The notes under the pieces were generated by a model. The model saw only the letters and a list, made by a program, of their open reading frames with translations, made no database searches and had not been told where the DNA came from. From the NCBI GenBank assembly GCA_033964015.1, contig CM066920.1, positions 10,755,912 through 10,819,911 of the forward strand: a DNA stretch of 64,000 nucleotides, written 5' to 3'. A program made the position numbers and the translations under genes. Positions 12,463-22,944 of the stretch are shown here, one piece after another. This stretch comes from Scolanthus callimorphus (taxonomy: Eukaryota; Cnidaria; Anthozoa; Actiniaria; Edwardsiidae). The stretch's first letter is position 1. The number at the start of each line of letters is the position of its first letter.

Positions 12463-13003
12463 GGAAATTAAAGAAGACGACCTCCTAGTCCTAGAAAACA
12501 AGCATCGAATATTATGAAAAGCATTTTCATTTACCTTTTATGACGCCAGTTGTAGCTTTTGAGCTGAGAATAGGCGTATTTCCTTGAATCCAGTCGCGAG
12601 GTAAAACTCCACATGTAAGCCGCCATTTTGTCTTTTGAAACTGATACCACAGGCTTCCCGTCAGTAGTTATCGGGCAGCGCAGGCGCGCGGCCGAGCACT
12701 TACTGCACCGCGGGAGCCATTTTCGACCGTAAACTATTAATCCAATGTAGCTTTCTCTCGAACTCAGAAGTAGGCAATAAAATCACCAGTTAAAGAAAAA
12801 GCAAGTACTTTTTAATTTCATTTTAAGTGCTGGAATAATTTTCTCAAAAGAGATCCTTTTTACAATCTCCATGCACGCCCTGTGAGTCTGTGCACTGTGT
12901 AATAATAATATTAATAATCAGTTTAATTACTCTTTTCGTAGCTTAACAGCTAAATTAGAAGAGTGGTCAGTATTCAATTCAATTTACATACATCTCACAC
13001 ACA
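12463..13003. other. No gene seen
   Basis: A GC-rich, CpG-containing patch at 12640-12720 is the only notable feature. Confidence 0.45.
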
Positions 13004-13460
13004 TCAACTATATCTATATGTGACAAACATACCTAATCGCTTTGTCGAGGCCACAGCTGGGTCACCCCTAGCAGCGCCAGACCGAAGATTATATCCGTGA
13101 GACACACTTGTGCGCGGTGGTAACAAGTTGGCAAGGACACCAGTGTCCCGTACTCTCTGGATAAACTTAGTACAAGCTGCGTGGCGCCGATCCGAGAGAG
13201 TATGGAGACCACAGCGCACAAGTGCTTCTTCGTAAGAAAACCCAGGATAGATTCATATATAAGCTCTTTTTTGAACACTCTCAACTAGAAAACTTAAGTA
13301 AACTGGCAAGTTAGCCCAGTCTGGAGAGGCATACTCCAGCACAGAGTGAATCAGGCTGGAGTACACCAAGACCAGGTTCCTTTCAACAACACCAGCCTTT
13401 CTTCAAGCAGCGCAGTGCATATAGGCGTTTGCGCGCCCTCTTGACAATGTACTCGCAGTG
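13004..13460 (-). pseudogene. Decayed LINE C-terminal remnant
   Basis: In two minus-strand frames the sequence reads VYSSLIHSVLEYASPDW, ESVQKRAYI and HTLSDRRHAACTKFIQRV, then SHGYNLRSG. These match the post-catalytic end of CR1/L2-type LINE proteins (compare HFDYCSPVW and QKLQNRAARVL in the intact LINE here). Frame changes and stops show it is dead. Confidence 0.65.
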
Positions 13461-13802
13461 CGCACTCAAGAGCGTCATCGAATGGCGAAATTAAAACAGC
13501 AAAGACAAAAATCAGGCCCGTAGCCAGCAGTACCTTTTACCGAGGCATTTGCCTCGGCAAATAATTCATAACTGTTTTTTTTTTTTTTTTTACTAAAAAG
13601 AACCAGAACCAAATTTAAAATAAACCATACTGATTCAAAACATAATTTGATGTTTCATTGAAAACGAGGGTGGCGATGCAAAGGTTTTAACTGTTAATGC
13701 ATTTTTGGAAGGGATGCTTGCTGAATGCCTTCCCACAGATTATTTTTTTTAATTGTCCATATCGTTGATGGATTGCTGGTCCGCACGCTAGCCTGTGTAC
13801 TT

Positions 13803-14089
13803 TTATCGACAAACATAACGAACTTCATAGTACTTGTGGTAGCCATGGCACGGGTCTTGGCCTATCAACGAGGTGTCACCAAAAATCGAACAACTATTCT
13901 TGTTTTGGCACCTTAACTGGGCTCTTGATGTTGTCAAGGCAATTGTTGAATCCCCACAAATTATCCGGTCACCCCACGCGCACACCCCGTTAATGGTAGA
14001 CCTCCCGTATTTCGCCCACTGGACGTTCACTGTTTTACCAGCTGGGCACGAAAGTGTCGCAGTTTGCAGATCACATGCGAATCGTATAT
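13803..14089 (-). CDS. Gene A exon 6: SUEL / rhamnose-binding lectin domain and stop
   Basis: The 287-nt terminal exon encodes a complete SUEL (galactose/rhamnose-binding lectin) domain followed directly by TAA. Visible family motifs are LSCPAGKT, the AKYGRS version of the YGR motif, [15 protein letters not shown], and [11 protein letters not shown], corresponding to the DPC and KYL motifs of rhamnose-binding lectins. The last residues are RYVCR. The acceptor is TTATAG. Confidence 0.88.
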
Positions 14090-17000
14090 CTATAAGAAAA
14101 ATTATTTGTCATTGGTTTTATCTTTTTAGTTGTCAGTAAGTAAAACAAAGGTACCATGGCCTCGTGCCCAAGCGTCTCAGGTGAGTCAAGAAAGCAAGAA
14201 AGGGCAAAAACCCTCGGCGATCGAAAAGTAAAATCTCGAAGCGTGCAATGCATCATGGGAAGGTTCGGGCGCTGTCGCAAAGGACCAGGGTCATGCTAGC
14301 TCCTCCCATGGAGGGGGGGGGGGGACTCCCATATTTTTTGGTCGGGGATGATCGTCGTATCTTTTAGGGGTTAAAATCACGGGGTTTAGTCTCTTTTAGG
14401 GATGATGTGATCTTAAATTTTAGGGAGATTGCCGTATCTTTTAGATTTAGGGCCGAAATATGTGTCTAAATTGTTTTGTCTCATGATGGTGCTTCTAAAA
14501 ACCGTGCAAGAAAGAGAGTTACTCGATGTCAATGATAAGACGATAAATTAGACAGCATTAAAGGCAGCATTTTAGGCAAACACGCGCCTACTTGGCACAT
14601 AAGGGATCTTTTAGGGTATCTTTTAGGGTAGCAAATTATTTGAGCCACGCCATGTTTGGTATCTTTTAGGGGTGAAACTTAAATTTCCAACAATCATCCC
14701 CGACCAAAAAATATGGGATTCCGCTATTCCCCGGGTAGGGAGGTACGGGGCTTTCCACTGACTAGTGCATAGCCTGAGTATCAGGCGGAATTTTATTTTT
14801 CTAACTAGTGCATTATTAATATCAAGAGTACGCAGATCTAATACTCACATTGCTCACAGTGGATTCCTGTGAATAAAGTCGGACAGGAGCATGAGTATCT
14901 ATTCACGTGATCGGTGCACGCTCCGCCATGTTGGCACGGGTTACTTGCACACTCATTGATGTCTAAAAAAAACACATATCGTTTAGCCTGTAGAGCCAGC
15001 TCTTCACTGTGGGCTTTAACTGAAATGTTCGTTTGCGGTTTTCAGGTTTCCTGTGGGCGCAATAAACTCGAGGAAGGGAAGGGGGCGCCACAGGAATACC
15101 GAAAATTTCCGAACACATGAGAGCGGGCTAGCAATGCTACGGCAATGCTAGGAAGTTTCTCTTTATGACTCCATGGTGTGTGGTGTACGAAAGCATCTTC
15201 CAAACTGTGGTGAGTCCTTTCATTTCTATCACTTTGTCAAAGTGTCAAATTTCCGCGACATAATATTGTTGGATTAATTGGCAACGAGGTACTAGTCCCA
15301 TATATAGAAAACAGAAAGATGATGATGAGTGGAGCAACAAGCGGATTTGGCTATTTTACAGGGGGAGGGGGGGGGGGGGGGTATACATTCCACTAAACTC
15401 ATCCCCCTTCACCTTGCCATACAATGCATACTATTAAGCGCCCCACTTTGGAAACTGTTCCGCCGTCCCTGTTTTAGTTAGTAGATTCACTTACTGGTTT
15501 GACATCTTGTTCCTTCCCAACCTGCTGCGCATGTGCAAGTGTATCGGTTCACCAGGTTGTTACACGCGCCTCCATTCTGGCAGGGTTGCTGAGACACTCG
15601 TTTATATCTAAGAGAAAAGAATGCGATTCTGATTTAACTTTGCTTTAGTAAACAGTAAATGTCAAGCAGCTTCACTTCAATAAATGTGGCTCAGTGGCCC
15701 CCACCTACAAGTTAGTTTCTAAGGTGACAGAATGGCGGTTGGCTGCGAGGCTCTCTTACAGCGGTTTTTGCAATTCTGCAGCTGCCAACTTCGCATAATT
15801 ATGAAAACCGCAGTCAGTAAGTCATACTACTACCTTCGCCATGCATCCAGTACTCTATCATAAAGCAATCCAAAAAATACAAGAACAACTTTATTAATAC
15901 TACAAATTTAATGCCAGCGCTTTGATTGTACTTGCCAGAGTTATATTAGTCACCCGTTGATTGCATTCAAAATATGCAATATATTTTGATTTTAGAATAA
16001 AGAATTATTGCAGTATGACTCAAATCTTGATTCACAAGAGCATTGCTCTTGATATGTCTTATCCCAAACATCACAAGGTAGAGCTGTGAAAACCTGCTGT
16101 AGATACCGAATGAAATGGCGTATTCGTGGCACGGTCACGGTCGGGGCGCGGCACAACTCTTTCGCAGCACTTTTCACAATTTTACGAAACCTGCTCTATC
16201 ACAGACCCTTTCCCCTTCCCTTTGTTAAGAAAAGGAATTATCATACTCGTACCAAGAGCTCCTCGGCTCGCCACTTGATGAAAGTCTCTGACGCATGCTC
16301 GAGATCTGACACAGGGCCGTTAAAAGACAGACATTCTGTCTGCGCATGGTCGGCCATGATCAGCCTATCAGCAGAGTCGTAAATGGTTGCCTTCAGAGCC
16401 TCTCTCCTGCAAGGTGCCGAGTTAGGGAGCTCCTGAGAACGAAAATAATGCCATACTCGAACCCAGAGCTCCCCGGCTCGTTACCTCGCGGGGGAGGCTC
16501 TGGTGACAGCCACTGACGCATGCGCGAGATTTAATACAAAGCCGCTGAGAGAAATACCTTTTAGCGCATGCTCCAACGTTCAAAATCAGCCAATCAGCGA
16601 CGGCCCTCAAATGCATGTCTCCAGAGCCTCCCCTGCGAGCAGACGAGGCAGGGAACTCTGGGTACGAGAATGGAATAATGCTTACCCGTCTCACAGTGGG
16701 TTCCTATCCACCCTCCTGCGCATGCGCAAGCATATCTGTTCACGTGATCATTACATGTCGCTCCGTTCTGACAAGGGTTACTGGCGCACTCGTTGATGTC
16801 TAGTGCGAGAATGAATCATTGAATTATATGAAAGAAGATCGACGACGCTCACAGGCCAGATAAATTTTCCATATCAATTTGTACCAGTCGTTTTCGTCGA
16901 GCCATCGGTTTGATAATAGAGACCCTACGCAGCGACGACGGCAACGAGGACGACGACGATTCACTGAAATTCGTCTACTCGTTTGTTCATATTTCTCAAT

Positions 17001-19847
17001 ATGCAACAACAGTTTAGAATTCACCATAGCATTTCAACTTTGATAGCAGCAAATTGACAGCCAACTGCAATCATTTCAAACAAATTTGGACAAAATCGGT
17101 AGCCGCACTCACGTTCTCGTCAGACCGTAAAACAAAAGCAGTTTCACGTCCTAGTTCTGAAGAAAACGGTTGAAATGCATTTTGTTTTCATACATTTACA
17201 CGTGCGCGCTTTGTGCTCTGTAATCAAGTGTATTGTTCTCTGCCGTTGTCGTCCTCGTTGCCGTCGTCGCAGCGTAAGGTCCCTAGTGGAGACCATTACC
17301 TGTTTCGCAGCGACGCCCTGTGTACCCTGGAGCACACGTGCACTTGAATGAGTCGTTGCTGTAGGTTGCCTGGCAACTGCCGCCATGGAGACAAGGATTT
17401 TCGTAACATGGAGTCTGAAATATTTGGGAATCAGGAAAGCAATATTTTGAATGCTAAGTCCTTAGCTTAAATATATCATGTGATCCATATTGAGGAAAGT
17501 GCATGCTGTCGTTTTTATTCAAATCCGCGCGGGCCACAATGCAAGCCAAAGTGATTTCAGCAGAGTTTAAATAATTCAAAACGCTGCCACATTTAATTAA
17601 CAAAGCATGGTGTAAACATAAATCCCTTGTATACATACTGTATAGTTTTGAAATATTATCATTAAATAAGTTTTATCTTATATATATATATATCTTTAAA
17701 GATTTATCACACAGAAATAAAACGTTCAAAGTTGTTCTTAACGCCTATATTTCGGCTGGTTCCACCAGCCTTCCTCAGGGCGAATGGCCCAAACCGTTAC
17801 ATCACAACAGCAATATCAAAACTAGATTCGGTTAGTTCGTTAACTCTACTTGTAGCTCGCGCAGTTTCAACTATGTTTCATATTATCACGCGTAACGCGC
17901 CATCAGCCATTCACCCTGATGAAGGCTGTCTTGTACATAGAGGATATTACACGGTGGCGCGAAGATATGAGTTTTATTTTCGAGTGGCAAGAACAATATT
18001 TTACGAATGAGTGCAGCGAATGAGTAAAATATTGTTTTTGACACGAGAAAATAAAACTCATATCTTCAAGCCACCGTGTAATTTTCTTGTTATTATGTAG
18101 CCAAACCAGAAAAAAATATTCCAAATTAATTTCCAAGCAGTTTTGTTTTGACCGATATCCTCACTAGTGAGGATATGGAAAATATGTCACTGAGGACCCG
18201 GATGTAGCTTCGTATGAGATCTACGAGTGGCGTATTTCCCAGTAAAACACTCGTGTCTATATAATAAAGTTGAAATATTGGTGGAGTCAAGATTTCAAAA
18301 TTTCTCTTGTTGTGTTATTATTATTAATCGAAAAATAGTCTGTTCACGTTTAGGATACTTGTGAGTATTTCATATTTACATATATATATTCTTCATTCCT
18401 CGAGCCTCTTGTTTCCAGGGTACAAGTGTGGATGCTTGTGGTTGGTTATATATATATATTTATATATATCTTATAAAACTAATCACAAGCACCTTTTAAG
18501 AACATTTTAAAAAAATGTTCTGAAAAACTTTTCGGTCGAAACAAGATTAAACAATAATTGAAAAGTAGTATTGCATATAGTATTAGTTCTAATCCTCATA
18601 TATGCATTAAGTATTAGTTCTAATCCTCAATTGTGTGAAAACATTTCGAAAATTCTTCGGTCAACCCCCTGAGCGTCAACGCTTTGAAAATGTTATTCAA
18701 ATCCTTATCCAGCGTTTGTCAGCCCAACGGTTGTGATTGGCTAAAATGATCCACCCATGAATGAATTCCCTCTTTGAGAAAAAAAAATGCAAAAAAAAAA
18801 CTTTTGCAAGAAAATTATAGCACATACTAAATTATAAGAGGAACAAATTCTTGGCCATTTCAAAAATAACCGGATAAAAGACGGTTTCTTTGCAAAAAAG
18901 AAGTCTTACACTGACTGTTTAGAAAATTTAAAACGTGACTCTGAAACGAAATCCCTGTAAAAGAGTTGTTTGATGACCTGTGAAAATTCAACTAAAACCC
19001 CGTCCACACGATTGCATTTTCGTTTTGAAAAACATTCCAACAGCTGAAAAAGTTGAAGCGAAAAGTTAACGCGATTTTTACAGCATATCATTGTTTAGAC
19101 ATTTTCCCTGACAGATAGGGAAAGGGCTACGGAACAGATATTTTGCGGAACAGATCGGTTTTATGCACCTGTTTACTTTCCTTTGACAATCTTGACTAAG
19201 AACTTTAGAAAAGTCCGCAACTATTGAAGTAAGTTCCATATCTACCCTGTTATTGAAAGCTATGCAAGGTTGATGTAAAACTGGAGGGCACTGAGGTCTA
19301 TAAATCTTTTCAGTAGCTAAACTTTGCCGTCACGAATGAGTTGTATTAAGCGGTTATTTTCTGGTATAGCGCGTTCCAGACTTAATCGCTGATTTTCCAG
19401 TCACAATTCCCCCAATTTAAAATGCACTTAACAATCTAGTTTTATAAAATTTATAAGGCAGAGAGAACGTGTAAGTAACTCACGTACATTTATACTGTAA
19501 TGCGTTGAAGATGAATTGTCGTGAATGCTGTTGGACGAGTTGTATTTATCACTAGGAAGCAGCTCACACCAGTATTTCTTATCCGCACTAGGACTGGAAG
19601 CAATGTTCAGCGAAAAGCACCCTTCTTTTTTGACGCATTTCAATAAACAACGAGACGGCTTGGCTTCTAAAATTTTTGCCGTGTATGGGACAGCTAGATA
19701 ACGCGAAAGGTCTTTCCTGAATATACCACTATGAACTGAAGGTGCTGTTGATTCCCTTTTAATGGCCAAAATAGTCTCACTTGCGCAAAGCGATACGGCA
19801 GAACCTACCATCAAAACCGCGGCTAGGACATACGATTTGACTGGCAT
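13803..19847 (-). CDS. Gene A: secreted PAN-EGF-EGF(Ca)x3-SUEL lectin, six exons, one with a 1-base deletion
   Basis: Six exons in order on the minus strand: 19847-19488, 17414-17300, 16799-16686, 15607-15495, 14962-14849, 14089-13803, all with GT/AG borders. The product would be a secreted or surface multidomain lectin: signal peptide, PAN/apple domain, one EGF, three EGFs beginning DINEC, then a terminal SUEL/rhamnose-binding lectin domain. Apart from exon 4, which is one base short, lengths sum to whole codons (about 367 residues). The EGF exons are phase 1-1, so exon 4 could be skipped without losing frame. Gene B is its tandem copy. SUEL domains bind rhamnose or galactose in known members; the ligand and role here are unknown (egg coat, mucus, nematocyst or immune recognition are all possible). 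No clear polyadenylation signal was found after the stop. Confidence 0.8.
14090..14848 (-). other. Gene A intron 5 with a MITE
   Basis: The intron carries the TIR element at 14320-14735 and short flanking repeat ends. Gene B's counterpart is 1.9 kb because it holds a different element (23155-24213). Confidence 0.6.
14320..14735. mobile_element. TIR MITE, ACTCCCATATTTTTTGG family
   Basis: GACTCCCATATTTTTTGGTC at left, inverse at right (14700-14722). Copies: 51353-52520 (interrupted) and a related one at 34707-35075. In gene A intron 5. Confidence 0.75.
14849..14962 (-). CDS. Gene A exon 5: calcium-binding-type EGF domain
   Basis: A 114-nt phase 1-1 exon encodes [16 protein letters not shown], then [11 protein letters not shown] and FTGIHCEQ. 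Six cysteines are present and the donor is GTGAGT. The matching exon in gene B is 24861-24974. Confidence 0.88.
15495..15607 (-). pseudogene. Gene A exon 4: calcium-binding-type EGF exon with a 1-base deletion
   Basis: This exon is 113 nt against 114 nt for its counterpart in gene B (30562-30675). The plus strand has CAGGGTTGC where B has CAGGGGTTGC, so one G is missing near 15582-15586. The reading frame starts DINECLSNP and then runs into a stop; in B the same place continues PCQNGGAC. Splice sites are intact. It could be a true null mutation, a polymorphism, a skipped exon, or a homopolymer sequencing error. Raw reads would decide. Confidence 0.75.
16242..16440. mobile_element. Diverged M1 MITE in gene A intron 3
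   Basis: Starts CATACTCGTACCAAGAGC and ends GGAGCTCCTGAGAACG. The same insertion is present in gene B, where it is split by later elements (30963 to about 32370), so it predates the A/B duplication. Confidence 0.65.
16452..16672. mobile_element. M1 MITE with 9-bp target duplication
   Basis: 221 bp from CATACTCGAACCCAGAGC to GGGTACGAGAATG; flanks AAATAATGC and GAATAATGC (8 of 9 identical). It ends 13 bases before the gene A exon 3 donor side. Confidence 0.82.
16686..16799 (-). CDS. Gene A exon 3: calcium-binding-type EGF domain
   Basis: A 114-nt phase 1-1 exon encodes [16 protein letters not shown], then [11 protein letters not shown] and GTHCETG. DINEC and the N-x4-Y pattern match the EGF_CA consensus. 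All six cysteines are present. A 221-bp MITE ends 14 bases beyond the donor in the adjacent intron. Confidence 0.88.
17300..17414 (-). CDS. Gene A exon 2: EGF-like domain
   Basis: The 115-nt exon (phase 0 in, phase 1 out) encodes a six-cysteine EGF beginning [14 protein letters not shown] and ending GYTGRRCET. It lacks the DINEC calcium-binding start of the later EGF exons. The acceptor is TTTCAG and the donor GTAATG. Equivalent exons occur in genes B, C and D, all 115 nt. Confidence 0.88.
17415..19487 (-). other. Gene A intron 1
   Basis: The 2.07-kb intron contains a palindromic MITE (17945-18082), AT-rich tracts (17680-17700, 18440-18470), and an 18.55-19.1 kb stretch recognisably similar to gene B intron 1 (34.2-34.6 kb). 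Near 17735-17790 the minus strand reads like the recurrent 3' motif of Penelope-type elements (CCTGAGGAAGGCTGG), weakly supported. Confidence 0.5.
17945..18082. mobile_element. Foldback MITE in gene A intron 1
   Basis: Near-perfect palindrome with arms of about 65 bp: ATTACACGGTGGC, then ATATGAGTTTTATTTTCG, then AACAATATTTTAC and the inverse. Confidence 0.85.
19488..19847 (-). CDS. Gene A exon 1: signal peptide and PAN/apple domain
   Basis: The exon starts at an ATG followed by a hydrophobic leader ([18 protein letters not shown]) typical of a secretory signal, cleaved probably after the SLCAS region. Residues of about 60-105 carry a PAN/apple-like cysteine pattern ([14 protein letters not shown], later YWCEL). 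The exon ends after SIN at a GTACGT donor, the only nearby GT that joins in phase 0 to the next exon; a GTGAGT four bases further would be out of frame. Its 3' half is nearly identical to gene B exon 1. Upstream in frame there is a stop, which fixes this ATG as the start. Confidence 0.82.
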
Positions 19848-19967
19848 TGCCAGAATAACTAGTACGTTGAGGTCGTTTACTGGTTCAGTATCTGAGTATC
19901 CTTAGCCGTTCAAACTGCTTCTCTAAAAGTTAATAGTTAAGGACATGAATGGGCATTTATCAAACGG

Positions 19968-19990
19968 AGATGTTCTTATGAATAATTAAA
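19968..19990 (-). promoter_or_regulatory. Conserved upstream block of gene A
   Basis: A 23-base block (minus strand TTTAATTATTCATAAG then AACATCT) lies about 120 bases before the ATG. The same block stands about 100 bases before the gene B ATG, in otherwise diverged sequence. It may be core promoter or 5' UTR; this is inferred from conservation only. Confidence 0.4.
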
Positions 19991-21513
19991 TATAAAAACT
20001 ACTTTAATAACACATTCGGTTTCAAGAGAAAAACAATGCATGGAATATGACGTTTTTGTAGACGGTACCAAATTTAGATGTTTTGGTGTTTGTCTATAGT
20101 AAATTGGTGTCAATTTTAAAAATGACTGCAGGCTTTGGCTCCTGTTTGCATATTTTCTTTGCTGTATGCCATGGTCAATGCAATCTATGGAACTAGTTTA
20201 ACGACATTCATTATTAAATAGCACGAGAAAAGAGTTATCGTACATGCCGCGCAGCTTTTTGTCGTGCTATTTTTGGCGGAATCTAAGTGATTTAAGCTTT
20301 GGATTTCCTCAAATCGTATGATATCTCGTCTTCAAACTTTCAACAAAAAAGGCATATTCATAGGGTTATATTACATGCATATTACATGTAAAGGCACTAT
20401 TACATTAGTTGAATAGTTATGTTTACGTAAGAGAAATATCTCTTTATGGGGTTGGCTTTCTTGGCCAAATTCGCTTTGGGAAATAATGAACATATAGTAA
20501 TGTTCTTCAGTTATCCACGAACTGAATATTTATACCTCAGGTCAAAGGAAGGTATTTGGGTATCCAGTTAATATAACCACCTGGCCGGGTTTAAATATCA
20601 ATACCCTACAAAAATGATGCAAATTATGAAAATACCGCATACCGCGCGAAAACTTTCGAAAACACTAGATAAGCGAGATATGGGGCATGTCCACCTGCAA
20701 AAAATGACAAGTTTTCTGAATTTAAAATGCTTTTTTAATAGATTGAAGGAAGAAGTAAGAAACGTCCTCCGTGGACCGACTGTTTGTGAATGAATGTGAA
20801 TGAATGACTGTAATTAACCTCAATGGCAGACAACCTTCAACAAGATGGTCTTCAAAGCGTTCGCAAACATCTCGGTGTGATACCGATTATCCCTTATTTA
20901 GTAGGCTTCGAAAAGAGAATGCTAGACACGATAGAATCTTATGTATGCTACTGCAAATGCTATAACATAGTTACTGTGCAACTAGCTCAACCGGGCCATC
21001 CCGTAAAAAGTGTTTCATTTAGATATTCAAACAATTTTAAGGAAATTCAATACCTGCAATACGTCTGGCGATGAGTAATTAAGTATTTTGAATCTATTTC
21101 TGCTCATAATTTCGATGCCTGAGAGAAAGTCAAGATCCTTTGTTCTGTGCTCGCTTTCTGATTGGCTAACTTCCTACAAAATGCCCGGTTGACGTAGTCG
21201 CACAATAAATACTCGGATATATACAAATGAAGGTGAGGTCCGACGGAGCTCGGAGGACATGATGATGCCGCATCATGCCGTTTTCCCTTGAAATGATAAC
21301 GACACGAAAATCAGAATAGTATATGATGGGAGCCAATTGAGCGGCGGTCGTCAGTAAATATCGCTCGGGTCGAGAAATTCGAGAATCTAAAATTTCCCCT
21401 AAATTTTGTTATAATGTAGTACTAGTTGACCTCTAACTACGGTGCAAGTTTTAGCTCGATCTGTTAAATATGTAGCGGTTGACCCCTGTTTCGAGATCCA
21501 ATTTCAAGTTTAT
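19991..21513. other. Upstream region of gene A, duplicated at gene B
   Basis: No gene is seen. Several stretches recur upstream of B: 20186-20225 (at 36213-36250), the block beginning AACGTCCTCCG near 20762 (at 37111 and again at 37274), and the CATGATGATGCC segment near 21257 (at about 40900). The segment 21113-21212 also recurs at 76-180 of the window. Confidence 0.6.
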
Positions 21514-21522
21514 GTCAGGAAC

Positions 21523-22038
21523 TTCCCTGCGAGGAGAGGCTACTTTTTATCTCCCTGCATTTTCATTTACTTTTAATGTTTTCTTGTGTTTTTCAACTAC
21601 GCAAAAGTAGCCTCTGCACACAAATGTCATTTCTCTGTCGCGCATGTGTGAGAAAGTGCGTGAGCTTTGAAAAACTAGTCTATCAAGTTTGTGCGCGAGC
21701 AAGAAAATAGGCAATTTAAACACAAAATCACTTTTTGTGGCCTTTAATGGCTCGCTTGCTCAATTTAAATTTAACGCAGTTCTGATGCTCATTCTAAAGT
21801 TTGCCTTGAGGAATTCGCTGGAGATCGTTTTATTTTCTATAGAAATTTGAGCAAAATGTTGTGTGTTGGTCATTGAACAAGAAATAACTCGCGAAAGCGC
21901 GCGATGTTTTTGAAGCAAAAACAATGACCCCATTCTTGTAAAACCAGCCAAACCAGTCAAGTACGTCCACGATCCTGGACGAGGTTGTGACATTTGTGTG
22001 CAGAGGCCACTTCCAGAAGTGCCTCTGCTAGCAGGGAA
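21523..22038. mobile_element. 516-bp TIR element with 9-bp target duplication (TTCCCTGC family)
   Basis: Flanked by GTCAGGAAC at 21514-21522 and 22039-22047. Ends TTCCCTGCGAGGAGAGGC and GCCTCTGCTAGCAGGGAA. No coding capacity recognised. Same end sequence as 42781-42874. Confidence 0.85.
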
Positions 22039-22099
22039 GTCAGGAACCCGAAATCACACTAAAAATCGACAATTACGCATTCTATACAAGGCTAAACAG

Positions 22100-22168
22100 C
22101 AGGCCCGTAGCTAGCAGGGTGAAAAAATCTGGGAGAAAAATTCTGCCCCTCCCCCCGCTACGGGCCTG
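22100..22168. mobile_element. 69-bp hAT-like remnant
   Basis: CAGGCCCGTAGCTAGCAG at left and inverse GCTACGGGCCTG at right, flanked by AACAG on both sides. A lone end is at about 13514. Confidence 0.65.
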
Positions 22169-22657
22169 AACAGCCATCACTGTTGGTGCAGATGAGCACA
22201 CATTACGGCCAAATTACCAGTTCTCCAGAACGGCTCATATCAACAAAATTCTTGCCGGAAAGGTAGGTTGTAAGAACTCTAATTAATGGTAGTTCCATTC
22301 ATTATGGCAGAGCTTGTATGTACTCCTACCCTGGCTAGTATTTCGAACGCGATCCTTCTGAATGGAATTTCAGAGGGATAGTGTTTGTCTGAGTCTGGTT
22401 ATCTAATTTTAGAGTCTGTGCGCAGCGCTATTGATTGAGTGAAATATGGCACGCTCGAAATATGTGACTGGTGTAGCGTGACACAAATAGCTTCAGCGAT
22501 TCCGGAACTAGAGTGACAAGGTGCCGAAATTTGTCGTGGCGACTTCTTCAGTAGAGTTATAAATATTGAACACTAAAAGTACATCTCCGTAGAGGTTTTA
22601 GTTTAGAAGTTGGCATTTTGATGACGTCAGCATGGACGATTGTCCCGGTCGTCACTA

Positions 22658-22944
22658 TTATCGACAGACATAACGAATTTCATAGTACTTATGGTAGCCT
22701 GGACATGGGTCTTGGCCAATGAACGATTCGTGACCATAAATCGAACAGCTGTTCTTGTTTTGGCACCTTTCCTTGACTTTCGATGTTGTCAAGGCAATTG
22801 TTGAATCCCCACACATTATACGGATACCCCATACGCACAACCCGTCAATGGTAGATCTCCCGTATTTCGCCCACTGGATGTCCATTGTTTTACCAGCTGG
22901 GCACGAAAGTGTTACAGTCTGCTCACTGCATACGATTCGTAAAT
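22658..22944 (-). CDS. Gene B exon 6: SUEL / rhamnose-binding lectin domain and stop
   Basis: The 287-nt terminal exon encodes the SUEL domain: [47 protein letters not shown], then [17 protein letters not shown] and TAA. All motifs of the rhamnose-binding lectin family have a counterpart, and the predicted disulfide cysteines are present. Acceptor TTATAG. Confidence 0.9.

Noticed and set aside
17735..17945. Penelope-like terminal motif or hammerhead ribozyme (CTGATGA)
   Set aside because: The CCTGAGGAAGGCTGG and CCCTGATGAAGGCTG motifs are suggestive, but no ribozyme core or coding sequence could be assembled.
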